A stretch of DNA of 64,000 bases from Acidobacteriaceae bacterium (GTDB lineage: Bacteria > Acidobacteriota > Terriglobia > Terriglobales > Acidobacteriaceae): NCBI GenBank assembly GCA_035944135.1, contig DASZBM010000010.1, positions 1 to 64,000 on the forward strand. The letters run 5' to 3'. This document shows, one piece after another, positions 35,663 to 44,192 of the stretch. Numbering within the stretch: position 1 is the stretch's first letter; the number at the start of each line of letters is the position of its first letter. The position numbers were made by a program, and so were the translations under genes. The notes beneath the pieces are model-generated. The model ran no database searches. It worked only from the letters and a program-made list of their open reading frames with translations, and was not told the origin of the DNA.

Positions 35663-36142
35663 ATGCGATTCCGCCGTCTCGTTCCGATCGCACTCGCCGG
35701 CGTCTGCTGCGCCGCTCTGCTGCTGCCAACGCCTGCCGTTTCGCAGAATTCTGATCCGCTGTTTACGGCCAGCCGGCAGCAGTTGGATGTGGTCAAAATC
35801 ATCCTCGCGCAGCAGAACGCCTGGAACAAAGGCGATCTGGACGGCTATCTCTCGCACTATAAAGATGCGCCCGACACCCAGGCTGTCCTGGCAAACCTCG
35901 TGCGCGGCGTCGACAACATTCGCGCGGCTTATCGGCAGAACTTTCCCAACAAGGACGCCATGGGTGAGATTGAAGACACCGACATCGACGTGCGCACAAT
36001 GGGCGACAACTATGCACTCGCCACCGGGAAGTATCACCTCAACCGCTCGAAAAAGTCAGGCGGTTCAATCGATGGCACATTTATGGAGCTGTTTGAAAAG
36101 ACGCCGAACGGATGGCAGATTATCTTCAGTCAAAGCACATAA
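35663..36142 (+). CDS. Secreted NTF2/SnoaL-like protein (DUF4440 type), copy 2
   Basis: ATG 35663 has GGAGGG about 7 nt upstream and opens a signal peptide (MRFRRLVPIALAGVCCAALLLPTPAVSQ). The fold matches copy 1: IILAQQNAWNKGDLDGYLSHYKDAPDTQAV, then VRGVDNIRAAYRQNFPNKDAMGEIEDTDIDV and a C-terminal FEKTPNGWQIIFSQST. It probably arose by tandem duplication. The stop codon overlaps the start of the ABC ATPase gene (TAATG), indicating translational coupling. Confidence 0.82.
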   Translation: MRFRRLVPIALAGVCCAALLLPTPAVSQNSDPLFTASRQQLDVVKIILAQQNAWNKGDLDGYLSHYKDAPDTQAVLANLVRGVDNIRAAYRQNFPNKDAMGEIEDTDIDVRTMGDNYALATGKYHLNRSKKSGGSIDGTFMELFEKTPNGWQIIFSQST

Positions 36143-36954
36143 TGCACGCTCCGGTCCGCAGCTCTGAGCTGCTCTTAGAAGCAAAGAATCTGTCCAAGGA
36201 TTTCGGTCCCGTCCGGGTCGTCGACGACGTGTCGTTTGACCTCTACCGTGGCGAGACGCTGGGCCTGGTGGGCGAGTCGGGATCCGGCAAAAGCACGGTC
36301 GCGCGGATGGTTCTGCGCCTGCTGGAGCCGACGGAAGGACAGGTGCTGCTTCACGACAGACACGCGGACGGCTCGCCGCGTAAGCTCGATCTGCTCGCCC
36401 TGTCACCGAACGCGATGCGAAAGCTGCGCCGAAAGCTTGGGATCGTATTTCAGGACCCCTACGCGGCGCTGGACCCTCGCATGACCGTTCGGCAGACTCT
36501 TTGCGAGCCGTTTGCGATACATCGTGAGCGGCCCAAAGAGGGAATTGAAGCCAGGCTTGCGGCAATGCTCGCCGAAGTCGGACTGGACGCGTCAGCGCTG
36601 CGACGCTATCCGCACGAGTTCTCGGGCGGACAGCGGCAGCGGATCAACATTGCACGAGCGCTGGCGCTGCGTCCGGAGCTGCTTGTGCTGGATGAGCCGG
36701 TAAGTGCGCTGGATGTTTCCGTCGGCGCGCAGATCATCAACCTGCTGCGCGAGCTGCAGCAGCGGCATGGGTTGACCTGCCTGTTCATCTCGCACTCCAT
36801 GCCGCTCGTACGGTATCTCTGTCACCGGGTCATGGTTCTTCAGCGCGGCAAGCTGGTCGAGGAGGGCTCGTGGCAGCACATCTGCGAGTCTCCGAGCGAG
36901 GCATACACGCAGCAACTTCTCGCCGCCACGCCTGAGCTGCCAGTCGCCCGCTAA
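36142..36954 (+). CDS. Oligopeptide/dipeptide-type ABC transporter ATP-binding protein, orphan
   Basis: The 270-residue protein is a complete nucleotide-binding subunit: Walker [11 protein letters not shown] loop [15 protein letters not shown], signature [17 protein letters not shown], Walker [15 protein letters not shown] and the H-loop His in [13 protein letters not shown]. The ALDPRMTV segment and [21 protein letters not shown] are characteristic of the OppF/DppF/GsiA group. No permease or binding protein gene adjoins it. I place the start at the coupled ATG 36142 rather than 36112. Its 3' end overlaps the convergent DUF971 gene by 4 bp. Confidence 0.88.
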   Translation: MHAPVRSSELLLEAKNLSKDFGPVRVVDDVSFDLYRGETLGLVGESGSGKSTVARMVLRLLEPTEGQVLLHDRHADGSPRKLDLLALSPNAMRKLRRKLGIVFQDPYAALDPRMTVRQTLCEPFAIHRERPKEGIEARLAAMLAEVGLDASALRRYPHEFSGGQRQRINIARALALRPELLVLDEPVSALDVSVGAQIINLLRELQQRHGLTCLFISHSMPLVRYLCHRVMVLQRGKLVEEGSWQHICESPSEAYTQQLLAATPELPVAR

Positions 36955-37382
36955 CCCTGTTGTTGCTGCCGCTGCGCTTCGATATCGCACACGTTGCGCA
37001 GGTAGTCCCAGGAGTAGAGGCCCGCTTCGTGGCCGTCGTTCCATTTGAAGCGCAGCGCATAGTTTCCGACGGGCTCCACATCCGCTGGTCGAGCAGGAGC
37101 CTCATACATCGGCAGCAGTGATGCTGGCTTTGGCTTGGCTACGCCGGGCGCGCGGCCTTCTGCTTCGCGAGCCTCGTGGCAGGTCGCGCAGGGGCAGGCT
37201 GCACGCAGCCATGCGAAATTCCAGTGGCTCGTGTGGCCATCACGCCATTCGATGGTCATGCCGCTGCCACCCGTCTTGTCGATCCGAACCTTCGCCGGAC
37301 GGATGGCGTCGCCAGCTAGTTTTGACTGTTCGGCGCGCGCGGCTTCGTCAGCGCCGACAATTTTGAATCCCTCGTGCGACAT
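36951..37382 (-). CDS. DUF971 domain protein
   Basis: The C-terminal half matches DUF971, the small domain also found at the N-terminus of gamma-butyrobetaine hydroxylase and in some Fe-S-related proteins. The visible core is IRIDK-like RIDKTGGSGMTIEWRDG, HWNFAWLRAACPCATC with three Cys, and GNYALRFKWNDGHEAGLYSWDYLRNVC. The Cys-rich motif suggests metal binding. Function is not established. It is the downstream gene of a pair with the LOG-family gene, 20 bp away. Confidence 0.82.
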   Translation of the reverse strand: MSHEGFKIVGADEAARAEQSKLAGDAIRPAKVRIDKTGGSGMTIEWRDGHTSHWNFAWLRAACPCATCHEAREAEGRAPGVAKPKPASLLPMYEAPARPADVEPVGNYALRFKWNDGHEAGLYSWDYLRNVCDIEAQRQQQQG

Positions 37383-37402
37383 AACTCAATTCTAGTCGCG
37401 CC

Positions 37403-37954
37403 TCACACCAGACCGGCCAGACGCATCGCTTCGTCGACCGTAGTCGCTACGAGCAGATGATGGCGGTTCCCCCGCAGCATTCCTTCCCGCTCGCATACGT
37501 CGAGGAACGAAAGCATGCCGTCATAGAAGCCGCCGACATTTAACAGGACCACAGGCTTCTCGTGGAGCTTTAACGTCTGCCACGCCAGCACTTCGAACAG
37601 CTCTTCGAACGTGCCGAACCCGCCGGGCAACGTCAGAAATGCGTCGGCCTTTTCGCCTATAAGCCGCTTGCGCGTGTGCATGGTATCGACAACGTGCAGT
37701 TCGCTCAGGCCGTCGTGTGCGATTTCCTTATCGACCAGCACGTGCGGAATAACACCGACAACGCGACCACCCGCCGCGAGTGTGGCGTCGGCCACGGCGC
37801 CCATCAGGCCAATCTTCGCTCCGCCATAGATCAACCCGATGCCGCGCTGCGCGAGTGTCCGGCCCAGCTCCTCGGCAGTTTCGCGGTAGATCGGGCGCGC
37901 GCCTTCTGCGGCCGCGCAAAACACCGCGAGGTTCTTCGCGTTTGTCTTCGCCAT
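37403..37954 (-). CDS. LOG family (TIGR00730) Rossmann-fold nucleotide hydrolase
   Basis: The 183-residue protein has the LOG hallmark LPGGFGTFEELFEVLAW and an N-terminal nucleotide-binding GLIYGGAKIGLMGAVADA. LOG proteins cleave the N-glycosidic bond of nucleoside 5'-monophosphates, including cytokinin ribotides, releasing free base and ribose 5-phosphate. In most bacteria they serve in nucleotide salvage or damage clean-up rather than cytokinin making. It is cytoplasmic and normal in length. Together with the DUF971 gene it forms a likely two-gene transcript. Confidence 0.9.
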   Translation of the reverse strand: MAKTNAKNLAVFCAAAEGARPIYRETAEELGRTLAQRGIGLIYGGAKIGLMGAVADATLAAGGRVVGVIPHVLVDKEIAHDGLSELHVVDTMHTRKRLIGEKADAFLTLPGGFGTFEELFEVLAWQTLKLHEKPVVLLNVGGFYDGMLSFLDVCEREGMLRGNRHHLLVATTVDEAMRLAGLV

Positions 37955-37996
37955 TGCCTCAGCATATCAACCGAAGCGGGCAGTATCCTGTGGTAC

Positions 37997-38623
37997 GTGC
38001 AGCGACCGCGTGCTCTCTTTACAGCTCTTTCTGTTTTGTTCCTGGCGTTGACGCCGATCTCTGCGCAGAACAAAGGCGAGCCGGGCAAATTTGATTTCTA
38101 CCTACTCGATATGCCGTGGGGACCGGAGTTCTGTTCCATCGCGGACGTGTCGCCGCAGTGCAAGCCGCAGCGAACCTTCGTCGTGCACGGGCTTTGGCCG
38201 CAGAACAACGACGGGAGCTATCCCGTATTTTGTTCGCACGAAGCAGGTCCGCTGAACCCGCGGGAAAATCTCGACATCACGCCCGACCTGCAACTCCTCG
38301 CGCACGAATGGGACAAGCACGGAACATGCTCGGCGCAGGGGCCACGGCGCTTCTTCCAGATGGAGCGCGAGGCGTTCACATCGATCGATGTGCCGCTGGC
38401 GTTCGATAACATCGATCACGAAACCACGATGAGTCCCGCGCAGATCCTTGATCTGTTTTACAAAGCGAATCCGCAGCTTCCCGAGGGCAGCCTCGTTGTG
38501 AGCTGTCGTGAGGAGCGCTTCACTGCCATTGAGGCCTGCTTTACAACGAGCCTGAAACCGATGTCATGTCTCGGTCTGCATTCCTGCGAAAAGCCATCGC
38601 TGAAAATCGAACCCATTCGCTGA
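37997..38623 (+). CDS. Secreted RNase T2 family ribonuclease
   Basis: Both active-site segments of RNase T2 are present: CAS I in FVVHGLWPQ and CAS II in HEWDKHGTC, each with the catalytic His. Several Cys are placed for disulfides. The enzyme cuts single-stranded RNA through a 2',3'-cyclic intermediate; a secreted form would scavenge RNA for phosphate and bases. GTG 37997 (VQRPRALFTALSVLFLALTPISA) opens a signal peptide, whereas the longer frame to 37676 overlaps the opposite LOG gene. A bidirectional terminator follows. Confidence 0.88.
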   Translation: MQRPRALFTALSVLFLALTPISAQNKGEPGKFDFYLLDMPWGPEFCSIADVSPQCKPQRTFVVHGLWPQNNDGSYPVFCSHEAGPLNPRENLDITPDLQLLAHEWDKHGTCSAQGPRRFFQMEREAFTSIDVPLAFDNIDHETTMSPAQILDLFYKANPQLPEGSLVVSCREERFTAIEACFTTSLKPMSCLGLHSCEKPSLKIEPIR

Positions 38624-38636
38624 CCAAAGACAAACA

Positions 38637-38672
38637 GAGGTTCGTGCCTGCTCTGAATCGGGCACGAACCTC
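38637..38672. terminator. Bidirectional hairpin terminator
   Basis: A 12-bp perfect stem (gaggttcgtgcc / ggcacgaacctc) with a 12-nt loop lies between the convergent RNase T2 and secreted-protein genes. Flanks are moderately T/A-rich (tgtttgtctttgg on the minus strand). Confidence 0.6.
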
Positions 38673-38687
38673 GAAATCTCTGTTCGT

Positions 38688-39032
38688 CTAACGCAGTGCG
38701 ATTGTGGTGTCCTTCAGGTCCTGGTTCACGGTAGCGAGAACAGTGCCCTCCGGGAACTTTGCCGTCGATTTGGCGACGCTCACCGTGTCGCCAATCTTCA
38801 GCGTCACGTCGACCGGCTTGCCGGGCTCCAGTGTCATCTCCTGGCTGCCCGCTTTGATCGTCAGCGGTTCCTTGGAGTCGTTGCGCAGATGGAAACTCAC
38901 CATATCCTTTGTCTTTCCCATCTTCGCGTGCACGGGGACACGCACTGCAGTCAAGGGTGCCGCGAACATGCTCTCGCCAGCCATCAGTACAGTAGCCAGC
39001 ACCATGGTGCTTCCAATTACACGACGAATCAT
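38688..39032 (-). CDS. Small secreted protein of unknown function
   Basis: The start MIRRVIGSTMVLATVLMAGESMFA at 39032 gives a signal peptide with GAGGTAGAGAG just upstream; the longer frame to 39086 adds 18 basic residues. The mature part, about 90 residues, reads as a small all-beta domain (VHAKMGKTKDMVSFHLRNDSKEPLTIKAGSQEMTLEPGKPVDVTLKIGDTVSV). I do not recognise a family. It resembles cupredoxin-like or immunoglobulin-like folds only in a general way. Confidence 0.65.
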   Translation of the reverse strand: MIRRVIGSTMVLATVLMAGESMFAAPLTAVRVPVHAKMGKTKDMVSFHLRNDSKEPLTIKAGSQEMTLEPGKPVDVTLKIGDTVSVAKSTAKFPEGTVLATVNQDLKDTTIALR

Positions 39033-39203
39033 CTCTCTACCTCTTCCTGAGCGTGCAAATTTTTCGCGGCCGCGGCACTCCGCCATGGAACAGAGTGCCC
39101 GGCTCGCACTCTTCTATACGCAGGTGAGTCGAGATGGTTCCTCAAGTTCACAAATTCTTCACGTTATTCGTCACAAGAGCCCGCGTGTTCGTCACAGACT
39201 AAA

Positions 39204-42050
39204 ATGAAAGGTGTGGCCGATCTTCTCGCCAACATGAATCCGCAGCAGCGCGAAGGCATCATCTCCGTCGACGGCGCCGTGCTTCTGCTCGCCGGCGCGG
39301 GCTCCGGTAAAACGCGTGTAATTACGCACCGCATCGCCTACCTGATACAGGAGCGCGGCGTCTCACCGGATAACATTCTCGCCGTCACCTTCACGAACAA
39401 AGCCGCGAAGGAGATGGAGGAGCGCGTCGAGAAGATCCTTGGTCATTCGACACTGGCGAAGCCAACGCTCGCGACCTTTCACAGCTTTTGCGTCCGCGTG
39501 CTGCGGCGAGACATTGAGGCGCTGCGCGTCGGCGGCAAGGGGCTCACCAAGAGCTTCGCCATTTACGACGAGACCGATCAGCAGGCCGTCGTCAAGCAGG
39601 CGCTGAAGCGGCTGGGCGTCGATGACAAGCAGTTGAAGCCGCGCGTCGCACTTGGCCGGATCTCCTGGGCGAAAAACCATATGATCGATCCGCAGGAGTA
39701 CTTCCTCGCTTCCACAAATCCGCTCGAGGAAAAGATCGCGCACATCTTCAAGATCTATCGCGACGAGCTCTTCAAAGCGAATGCGATGGACTTCGACGAT
39801 CTGCTGCTCGAAACCGTACGGCTGTTGAAATCTTCCAGCGAAGTGCGCGAGCGCTACAACCGCAAGTACAAATACCTGCTGATCGACGAATACCAGGACA
39901 CCAATCGTCCGCAGTATGAGCTGATGAAGCTGCTCGGCAAGCACGGCAACGTCTGCGTCGTCGGCGATGAAGACCAGTCGATCTACTCCTGGCGGGGCGC
40001 GGACATTCGCAACATCCTGGAGTTCGAGAAGGACTTTCCGAATGCGCGCACGATTCGCCTTGAGCAGAACTACCGCTCGACGCAGGTAATTCTCGAGGGC
40101 GCGAGCGCGGTTGTCGCGCAGAACACGCAACGCAAGGGCAAGAATCTCTGGACCTCGCGCGAGGGCGGATCTCTGATTGGTTACTACGAAGCGCCCGATG
40201 GAGAGAATGAGGCGCTGTTCGTCGCCGATCGTATTCAGCGCTATCTGCGCGAGGCCGGCCAAACAGAAGATCAGCCGCGGTGTGCGGTGCTCTATCGGAC
40301 CAACTCGCAGTCACGACTCGTCGAAGAGGCGCTGCGGCGTTATCAGATTCAGTACCACATGGTCGGCGGCTTCAGCTTCTACGATCGCGCCGAGGTCAAG
40401 GACATGCTCAGCTATCTGAAGCTGGTGCAGAATCCGCACGACTCCATCGCGTTATCGCGCGTGGTGAACTCCCCGCCGCGCGGCATTGGCAAGACGACCA
40501 TGGACACGCTGGAGCGCATCGCGCTCACCACTGGCATGAGCACCTGGGACGCGATCAGCCGCGCGACCGAAGAGAAGCTTCTGCCGGCGCGCGCGTTGTC
40601 GGCACTGGGCAGCTTTCGCAAGCTGATCGAAGATGCCCGTGCCATGCTCGGTCCCGATTTCGCGGCAGCTCTCGCAGCCGACGCCGCGCCGATTGCGCAA
40701 CCTGACAACGCCGACGAAAGCTTTGATCCCGCAGCGCTCTCCGCCGATGACACCTCCTTCGACTTCGGCATCGAGGAGCCTGTGCCTCCGCCGACGCTCG
40801 CGAACGACGCAAACAGCGATTTCGATACGAGCTTCAATTTCGGCTTCGACTTCGGCCCGAGCGAAGAAATCTCGACGATCGCTCCCGAGAACGCCGCGCC
40901 TGCCTCTGCCGAAGCCGGCTTCAACCCCTTCGCTCCCATCCCTCTGAAGAAGTCCGCATCGGATAAGATTCGCGAGGCGAACCGCGCCAAACTGGATCGC
41001 ATCGCTGCGGCGGCCGATGAAGACCTTGATGCAGCAGGCAAGCCGGCCTTCCGAAAGCCCGGCGATCCAGCGACCCTGCCTGAGCTCATCAAGTTCCTCA
41101 ACGATCGCTCCGGCTACATCCGAGCTCTTGAAGAAGAGGCTACGCCGGAAGCGTTCTCGCGCATTGAAAACCTGAAGGAACTCGCCAACGCCGCGCAGGA
41201 TGCAACCTCGCGTGGCGAGACCCTCGCCGAATTTCTCGACCACGCAGCACTCGTCTCCGATGCAGACCAGTACTCAGCCGAGGCCCGCGTCACACTCATG
41301 ACGCTGCATGCAGCGAAGGGCCTCGAGTTCCCGCTCGTCTTCCTGTGCGGCATGGAAGAGGGTCTGTTCCCCCACTCGCGCACGCTGATGGATCCTCCGC
41401 AAATGGAGGAGGAACGCCGGCTTTGCTACGTCGGCATGACCCGCGCGATGGACACGCTGATCCTCACACGCGCGCGCTACCGCCGCCGTTACGGCAATGA
41501 CATGCCGGAATCGAGCACGCCCTCGCGCTTTCTCGAAGAGGTTCCTTCCAAGCTGATCGAAGACCTCGGGGCTGCCGCGAATTACGGTGGCGCGCTGGAT
41601 TACCGGAACGCGTACGCGACGCCGTATCCGCAGCGCCGGCGCTTTGGCGGCGATAACGACGAGGGTGGCGAGCGGCACTACTCCTACGAGGATGAAAGCC
41701 AGGACTCGGGTTCGGCGCGTACCTATGCGGCGCAGCGTTTCGGCGCGAATCGCTCGCGATTGAGCGGCTCTGGACCGCTCGACAACACGGCGGCGTTCTT
41801 CGGCAAGGGGGGAACCGTCAGCTACAAGCCTGGCGAAAAACGCTATCCTGCGCGACCGAAGATGGACATACCCGCGCCTACAGGACGCACCGGCCTGGGC
41901 AAGGGCGTGCGCGTCCGGCACCCGAAGTACGGCGAGGGCATCATCGCCGCGCGAGAGGGCGAGGGTGACGACGCGAAGATTACAGTACAATTTAGCGGGT
42001 ACGGCACCAAGAAGCTGGTGGAGAAGTTCGCCCAGCTCGAGCGTTTGTAA
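39204..42050 (+). CDS. ATP-dependent DNA helicase, UvrD/PcrA family (SF1)
   Basis: All superfamily 1A helicase motifs are present: Walker A LLLAGAGSGKTR (about residue 30), Ia VTFTNKAAKEM, II LLIDEYQDT, III VGDEDQSIYSWRGAD, IV LEQNYRST, V TLMTLHAAKGLEFPLVF and VI RRLCYVGMTRA. A C-terminal Tudor-like domain (GKGVRVRHPKYGEGIIAAREGEG) is the RNA polymerase-contacting part of PcrA/UvrD. It unwinds DNA 3' to 5' in excision repair and clears replication blocks. At 948 residues it is about 200 longer than PcrA. Much of the excess is an acidic, Phe/Asp-rich segment (about 40660-41060). Confidence 0.93.
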   Translation: MKGVADLLANMNPQQREGIISVDGAVLLLAGAGSGKTRVITHRIAYLIQERGVSPDNILAVTFTNKAAKEMEERVEKILGHSTLAKPTLATFHSFCVRVLRRDIEALRVGGKGLTKSFAIYDETDQQAVVKQALKRLGVDDKQLKPRVALGRISWAKNHMIDPQEYFLASTNPLEEKIAHIFKIYRDELFKANAMDFDDLLLETVRLLKSSSEVRERYNRKYKYLLIDEYQDTNRPQYELMKLLGKHGNVCVVGDEDQSIYSWRGADIRNILEFEKDFPNARTIRLEQNYRSTQVILEGASAVVAQNTQRKGKNLWTSREGGSLIGYYEAPDGENEALFVADRIQRYLREAGQTEDQPRCAVLYRTNSQSRLVEEALRRYQIQYHMVGGFSFYDRAEVKDMLSYLKLVQNPHDSIALSRVVNSPPRGIGKTTMDTLERIALTTGMSTWDAISRATEEKLLPARALSALGSFRKLIEDARAMLGPDFAAALAADAAPIAQPDNADESFDPAALSADDTSFDFGIEEPVPPPTLANDANSDFDTSFNFGFDFGPSEEISTIAPENAAPASAEAGFNPFAPIPLKKSASDKIREANRAKLDRIAAAADEDLDAAGKPAFRKPGDPATLPELIKFLNDRSGYIRALEEEATPEAFSRIENLKELANAAQDATSRGETLAEFLDHAALVSDADQYSAEARVTLMTLHAAKGLEFPLVFLCGMEEGLFPHSRTLMDPPQMEEERRLCYVGMTRAMDTLILTRARYRRRYGNDMPESSTPSRFLEEVPSKLIEDLGAAANYGGALDYRNAYATPYPQRRRFGGDNDEGGERHYSYEDESQDSGSARTYAAQRFGANRSRLSGSGPLDNTAAFFGKGGTVSYKPGEKRYPARPKMDIPAPTGRTGLGKGVRVRHPKYGEGIIAAREGEGDDAKITVQFSGYGTKKLVEKFAQLERL

Positions 42051-42097
42051 CCTCATCACGCATGCCGCCACAATCAAGTTCTGAAAGAGACACACAC

Positions 42098-42253
42098 ATG
42101 GCAAATACGAAGAGCATCACCGATAAGGAAGAGCGTAAGAAGGTAAAGCGCACGGCGCGCAAGAAGGCGGCTCCCAAAGCCAAGCGCACCACCACCCGTG
42201 GCAGCAACAAGGCCAAGGTCAAGAAGCTGTCGCGCGGCCAGTCGAAGCGATAG
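42098..42253 (+). CDS. 51-aa Lys/Arg-rich basic protein
   Basis: ATG 42098 opens MANTKSITDKEERKKVKRTARKKAAPK and continues with a Thr/Ser/Lys-rich tail ending KLSRGQSKR. About 40% of the residues are Lys or Arg, with no hydrophobic core, so the protein is likely disordered and nucleic-acid binding, similar in composition to histone H1-like or small ribosome-associated proteins. I do not recognise a family. The spacing of 47 bp after the helicase gene suggests a shared transcript, and a good terminator follows. Confidence 0.65.
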   Translation: MANTKSITDKEERKKVKRTARKKAAPKAKRTTTRGSNKAKVKKLSRGQSKR

Positions 42254-42254
42254 A

Positions 42255-42310
42255 AAGACCGCAAAAGCCGCGTCGACTAAGCTCGCAAAAGCCCTCGTTG
42301 ATTAAGCTGG
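42255..42310 (+). repeat. Two tandem copies of a ~25-bp sequence
   Basis: Copy 1 (cgcaaaagccgcgtcgacta plus agct) and copy 2 (cgcaaaagccctcgttgatt plus aagct) are adjacent and about 80% identical. They lie between the small basic protein and its terminator. Confidence 0.5.
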
Positions 42311-42332
42311 CGAAGGCTTCTGCCTGCGAATC

Positions 42333-42367
42333 GCAGAAGGCGGACTCCGCTTGGGGTCCGCCTTCTG
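42333..42367 (+). terminator. Intrinsic terminator after the small basic protein gene
   Basis: A 13-bp stem (gcagaaggcggac / gtccgccttctgc) with a 9-nt loop is followed by tgtttgcc. It ends the helicase/basic-protein unit. Confidence 0.75.
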
Positions 42368-42453
42368 CTGTTTGCCAGGCTGAGTCTGGGAGATACTAAA
42401 GAGCAATTCGCCGCAACTCATCGCGAGCACTCCGCCGGAGCGACCAGCCCAAC

Positions 42454-44040
42454 TTGCCTCCCCAGATTGAGACTCGATCGACGAAACAAACCGAGACTCG
42501 GCAGATCTTCGCCACCAAATCCATCGACAAGCTGATCTCCGATTCCGAGCGGCCCGAGCACTCGCTCAAAAAGACTCTCGGCCCCGTTTCGCTCACCGCA
42601 CTTGGCATCGGTATCGTCATCGGCTCCGGCATCTTCACCGTCATCGGCACGGCCATTGGGGGTAACCCGGCCAAGCTCGCCGACTGGAAGGGCTCGCCGA
42701 TCATCGATCTCATCCTCCACCATGGAGCCGTCGCAGGCCGTCCCGGGGCCGGTCCCGCGCTCGCCATTTCGCTCATCCTCGTTGTCTTCGTGTGCGCGTT
42801 CACCGGCCTGTGTTACGCCGAACTCGCCTCGATGATCCCCATCGCCGGCTCCGCCTACACCTACACCTACGCCACGCTGGGCGAGCTCATCGCCTGGGTC
42901 ATTGGCTGGGACCTCATCCTCGAGTATGCCTTCGCCAACATGAGTGTCTCTGTCGGCTTCGCCGCCCACATCGTCGATCTTCTCGACTGGCTGGGCGTTC
43001 ACCTCGACCCCAAGTGGCTGTCGCCCGCGTTCCTTCCGCAGGGCCTCCAGGACCTCAGCGGCAAGGACATCTTCCTGCCCGGCTGGCACTCCGGCTTCGA
43101 CATCCCCGCGTTCCTCGTCGTCTTCATCCTCACGGTGGTCCTCGTGCTCGGCATCCGCGAATCCACCCGCGTTAATAACTTCATGGTGCTCGTCAAAATC
43201 GCCGCCATTCTCGCCTTCGTCTTCTTCGGCCTCAGCTTTATCCATCCCGGCAACTACCATCCCTTCGCTCCGAATGGCTTCTCTGGAATCCTCGCCGGCG
43301 GCTCGATCATCTTCTTCACCTACATCGGCTTCGACGCGGTCTCCACCGCCAGCGAAGAGTGCCGCAACCCGCAGCGCGACGTCCCCATCGGCATCATCGC
43401 CACGCTCGTCGCCTGCACCATCCTCTATCTCGGAGTTTCGCTCGTCCTCACCGGCATCGTCCCCTGGCAGTCGGTCGCGAACGACGGTGCTCCAATCGTC
43501 AACGCCCTCAAGCGCCTCTCGCTCGAGCCCGGCGGCCACCGCCTCCACTGGGTCCGCCTCTTCGTCCTCATCGGCGCCATTATGGGGATGATCTCCTCCA
43601 TTCTCGTTGGCCAGTACGGACAGGCGCGCATCTGGTTCGCCATGTCCCGGGACCGCCTGCTGCCGAACGCCTTCAGCAAAATCCACCCGCGATTCCGAAC
43701 CCCGGCTTTCTCCACCATCGTCGCGGGCATCCTGGTCTCCATCCCCGCGGGCCTTTTCGACGTAGGTTCTCTCGCCGAAATGACCAACATAGGAACCCTA
43801 TTCGCCTTCATCCTGGTCTCCATCGGAGTGATGGTTCTTCGCCACAAACAGCCCGATCGCCGTCGGGGATTCCGGCTCGTAGGCGGCCCACTCTTCCCCA
43901 TCCTCAGCATCCTCTGCTGCCTGCTTTTGATGGCCGGCCTGCCCGCCATCACCTGGGTCCGATTCTTCGTCTGGCTCATCATCGGGCTCTTCGTGTACTT
44001 CCTCTACAGCCGCAAGCGGAGCGAGTTCTACCAGGCGTGA
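42454..44040 (+). CDS. Amino acid permease, APC superfamily (CAT/YfnA-like)
   Basis: The 528-residue protein has about 12-14 membrane helices and the APC opening LTALGIGIVIGSGIFTVIGTA, with substrate-binding loop GSG. It includes FTYIGFDAVSTASEECRNPQRDVPIGI and PAFSTIVAGILVSIPAGLFD, typical of cationic amino acid transporters of the YfnA/CAT group. It imports amino acids by proton symport. The start is uncertain: TTG 42454 has GGAG about 14 nt upstream, and no ATG follows before the first helix. The cytoplasmic N-terminus (ATKSIDKLISDSERPEHSLKKTLGPV) matches the family. Confidence 0.9.
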   Translation: MPPQIETRSTKQTETRQIFATKSIDKLISDSERPEHSLKKTLGPVSLTALGIGIVIGSGIFTVIGTAIGGNPAKLADWKGSPIIDLILHHGAVAGRPGAGPALAISLILVVFVCAFTGLCYAELASMIPIAGSAYTYTYATLGELIAWVIGWDLILEYAFANMSVSVGFAAHIVDLLDWLGVHLDPKWLSPAFLPQGLQDLSGKDIFLPGWHSGFDIPAFLVVFILTVVLVLGIRESTRVNNFMVLVKIAAILAFVFFGLSFIHPGNYHPFAPNGFSGILAGGSIIFFTYIGFDAVSTASEECRNPQRDVPIGIIATLVACTILYLGVSLVLTGIVPWQSVANDGAPIVNALKRLSLEPGGHRLHWVRLFVLIGAIMGMISSILVGQYGQARIWFAMSRDRLLPNAFSKIHPRFRTPAFSTIVAGILVSIPAGLFDVGSLAEMTNIGTLFAFILVSIGVMVLRHKQPDRRRGFRLVGGPLFPILSILCCLLLMAGLPAITWVRFFVWLIIGLFVYFLYSRKRSEFYQA

Positions 44041-44192
44041 GAGCACCCCATCACGCCTGTTTTCCTGCGGATCCCTGGAATCAGCGAGTTAGCGAACGTC
44101 GGTCTCTGCAGAACATGACCGGAGGTTAACGGCGTGATTTGTGCGTCTATCTATATGTGGCAAACGCGATTGGGTTATATCAGGCCGAACAG

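Noticed and set aside
36112..36954. Alternative start of the ABC ATPase at 36112
   Set aside because: It would overlap the upstream gene by 30 bp. The coupled ATG at 36142 gives the normal N-terminus.
42418..43686. 422-codon minus-strand open frame opposite the amino acid permease gene
   Set aside because: It is an antisense shadow with Glu/Asp/Gly runs. The sense strand encodes an unmistakable APC permease.
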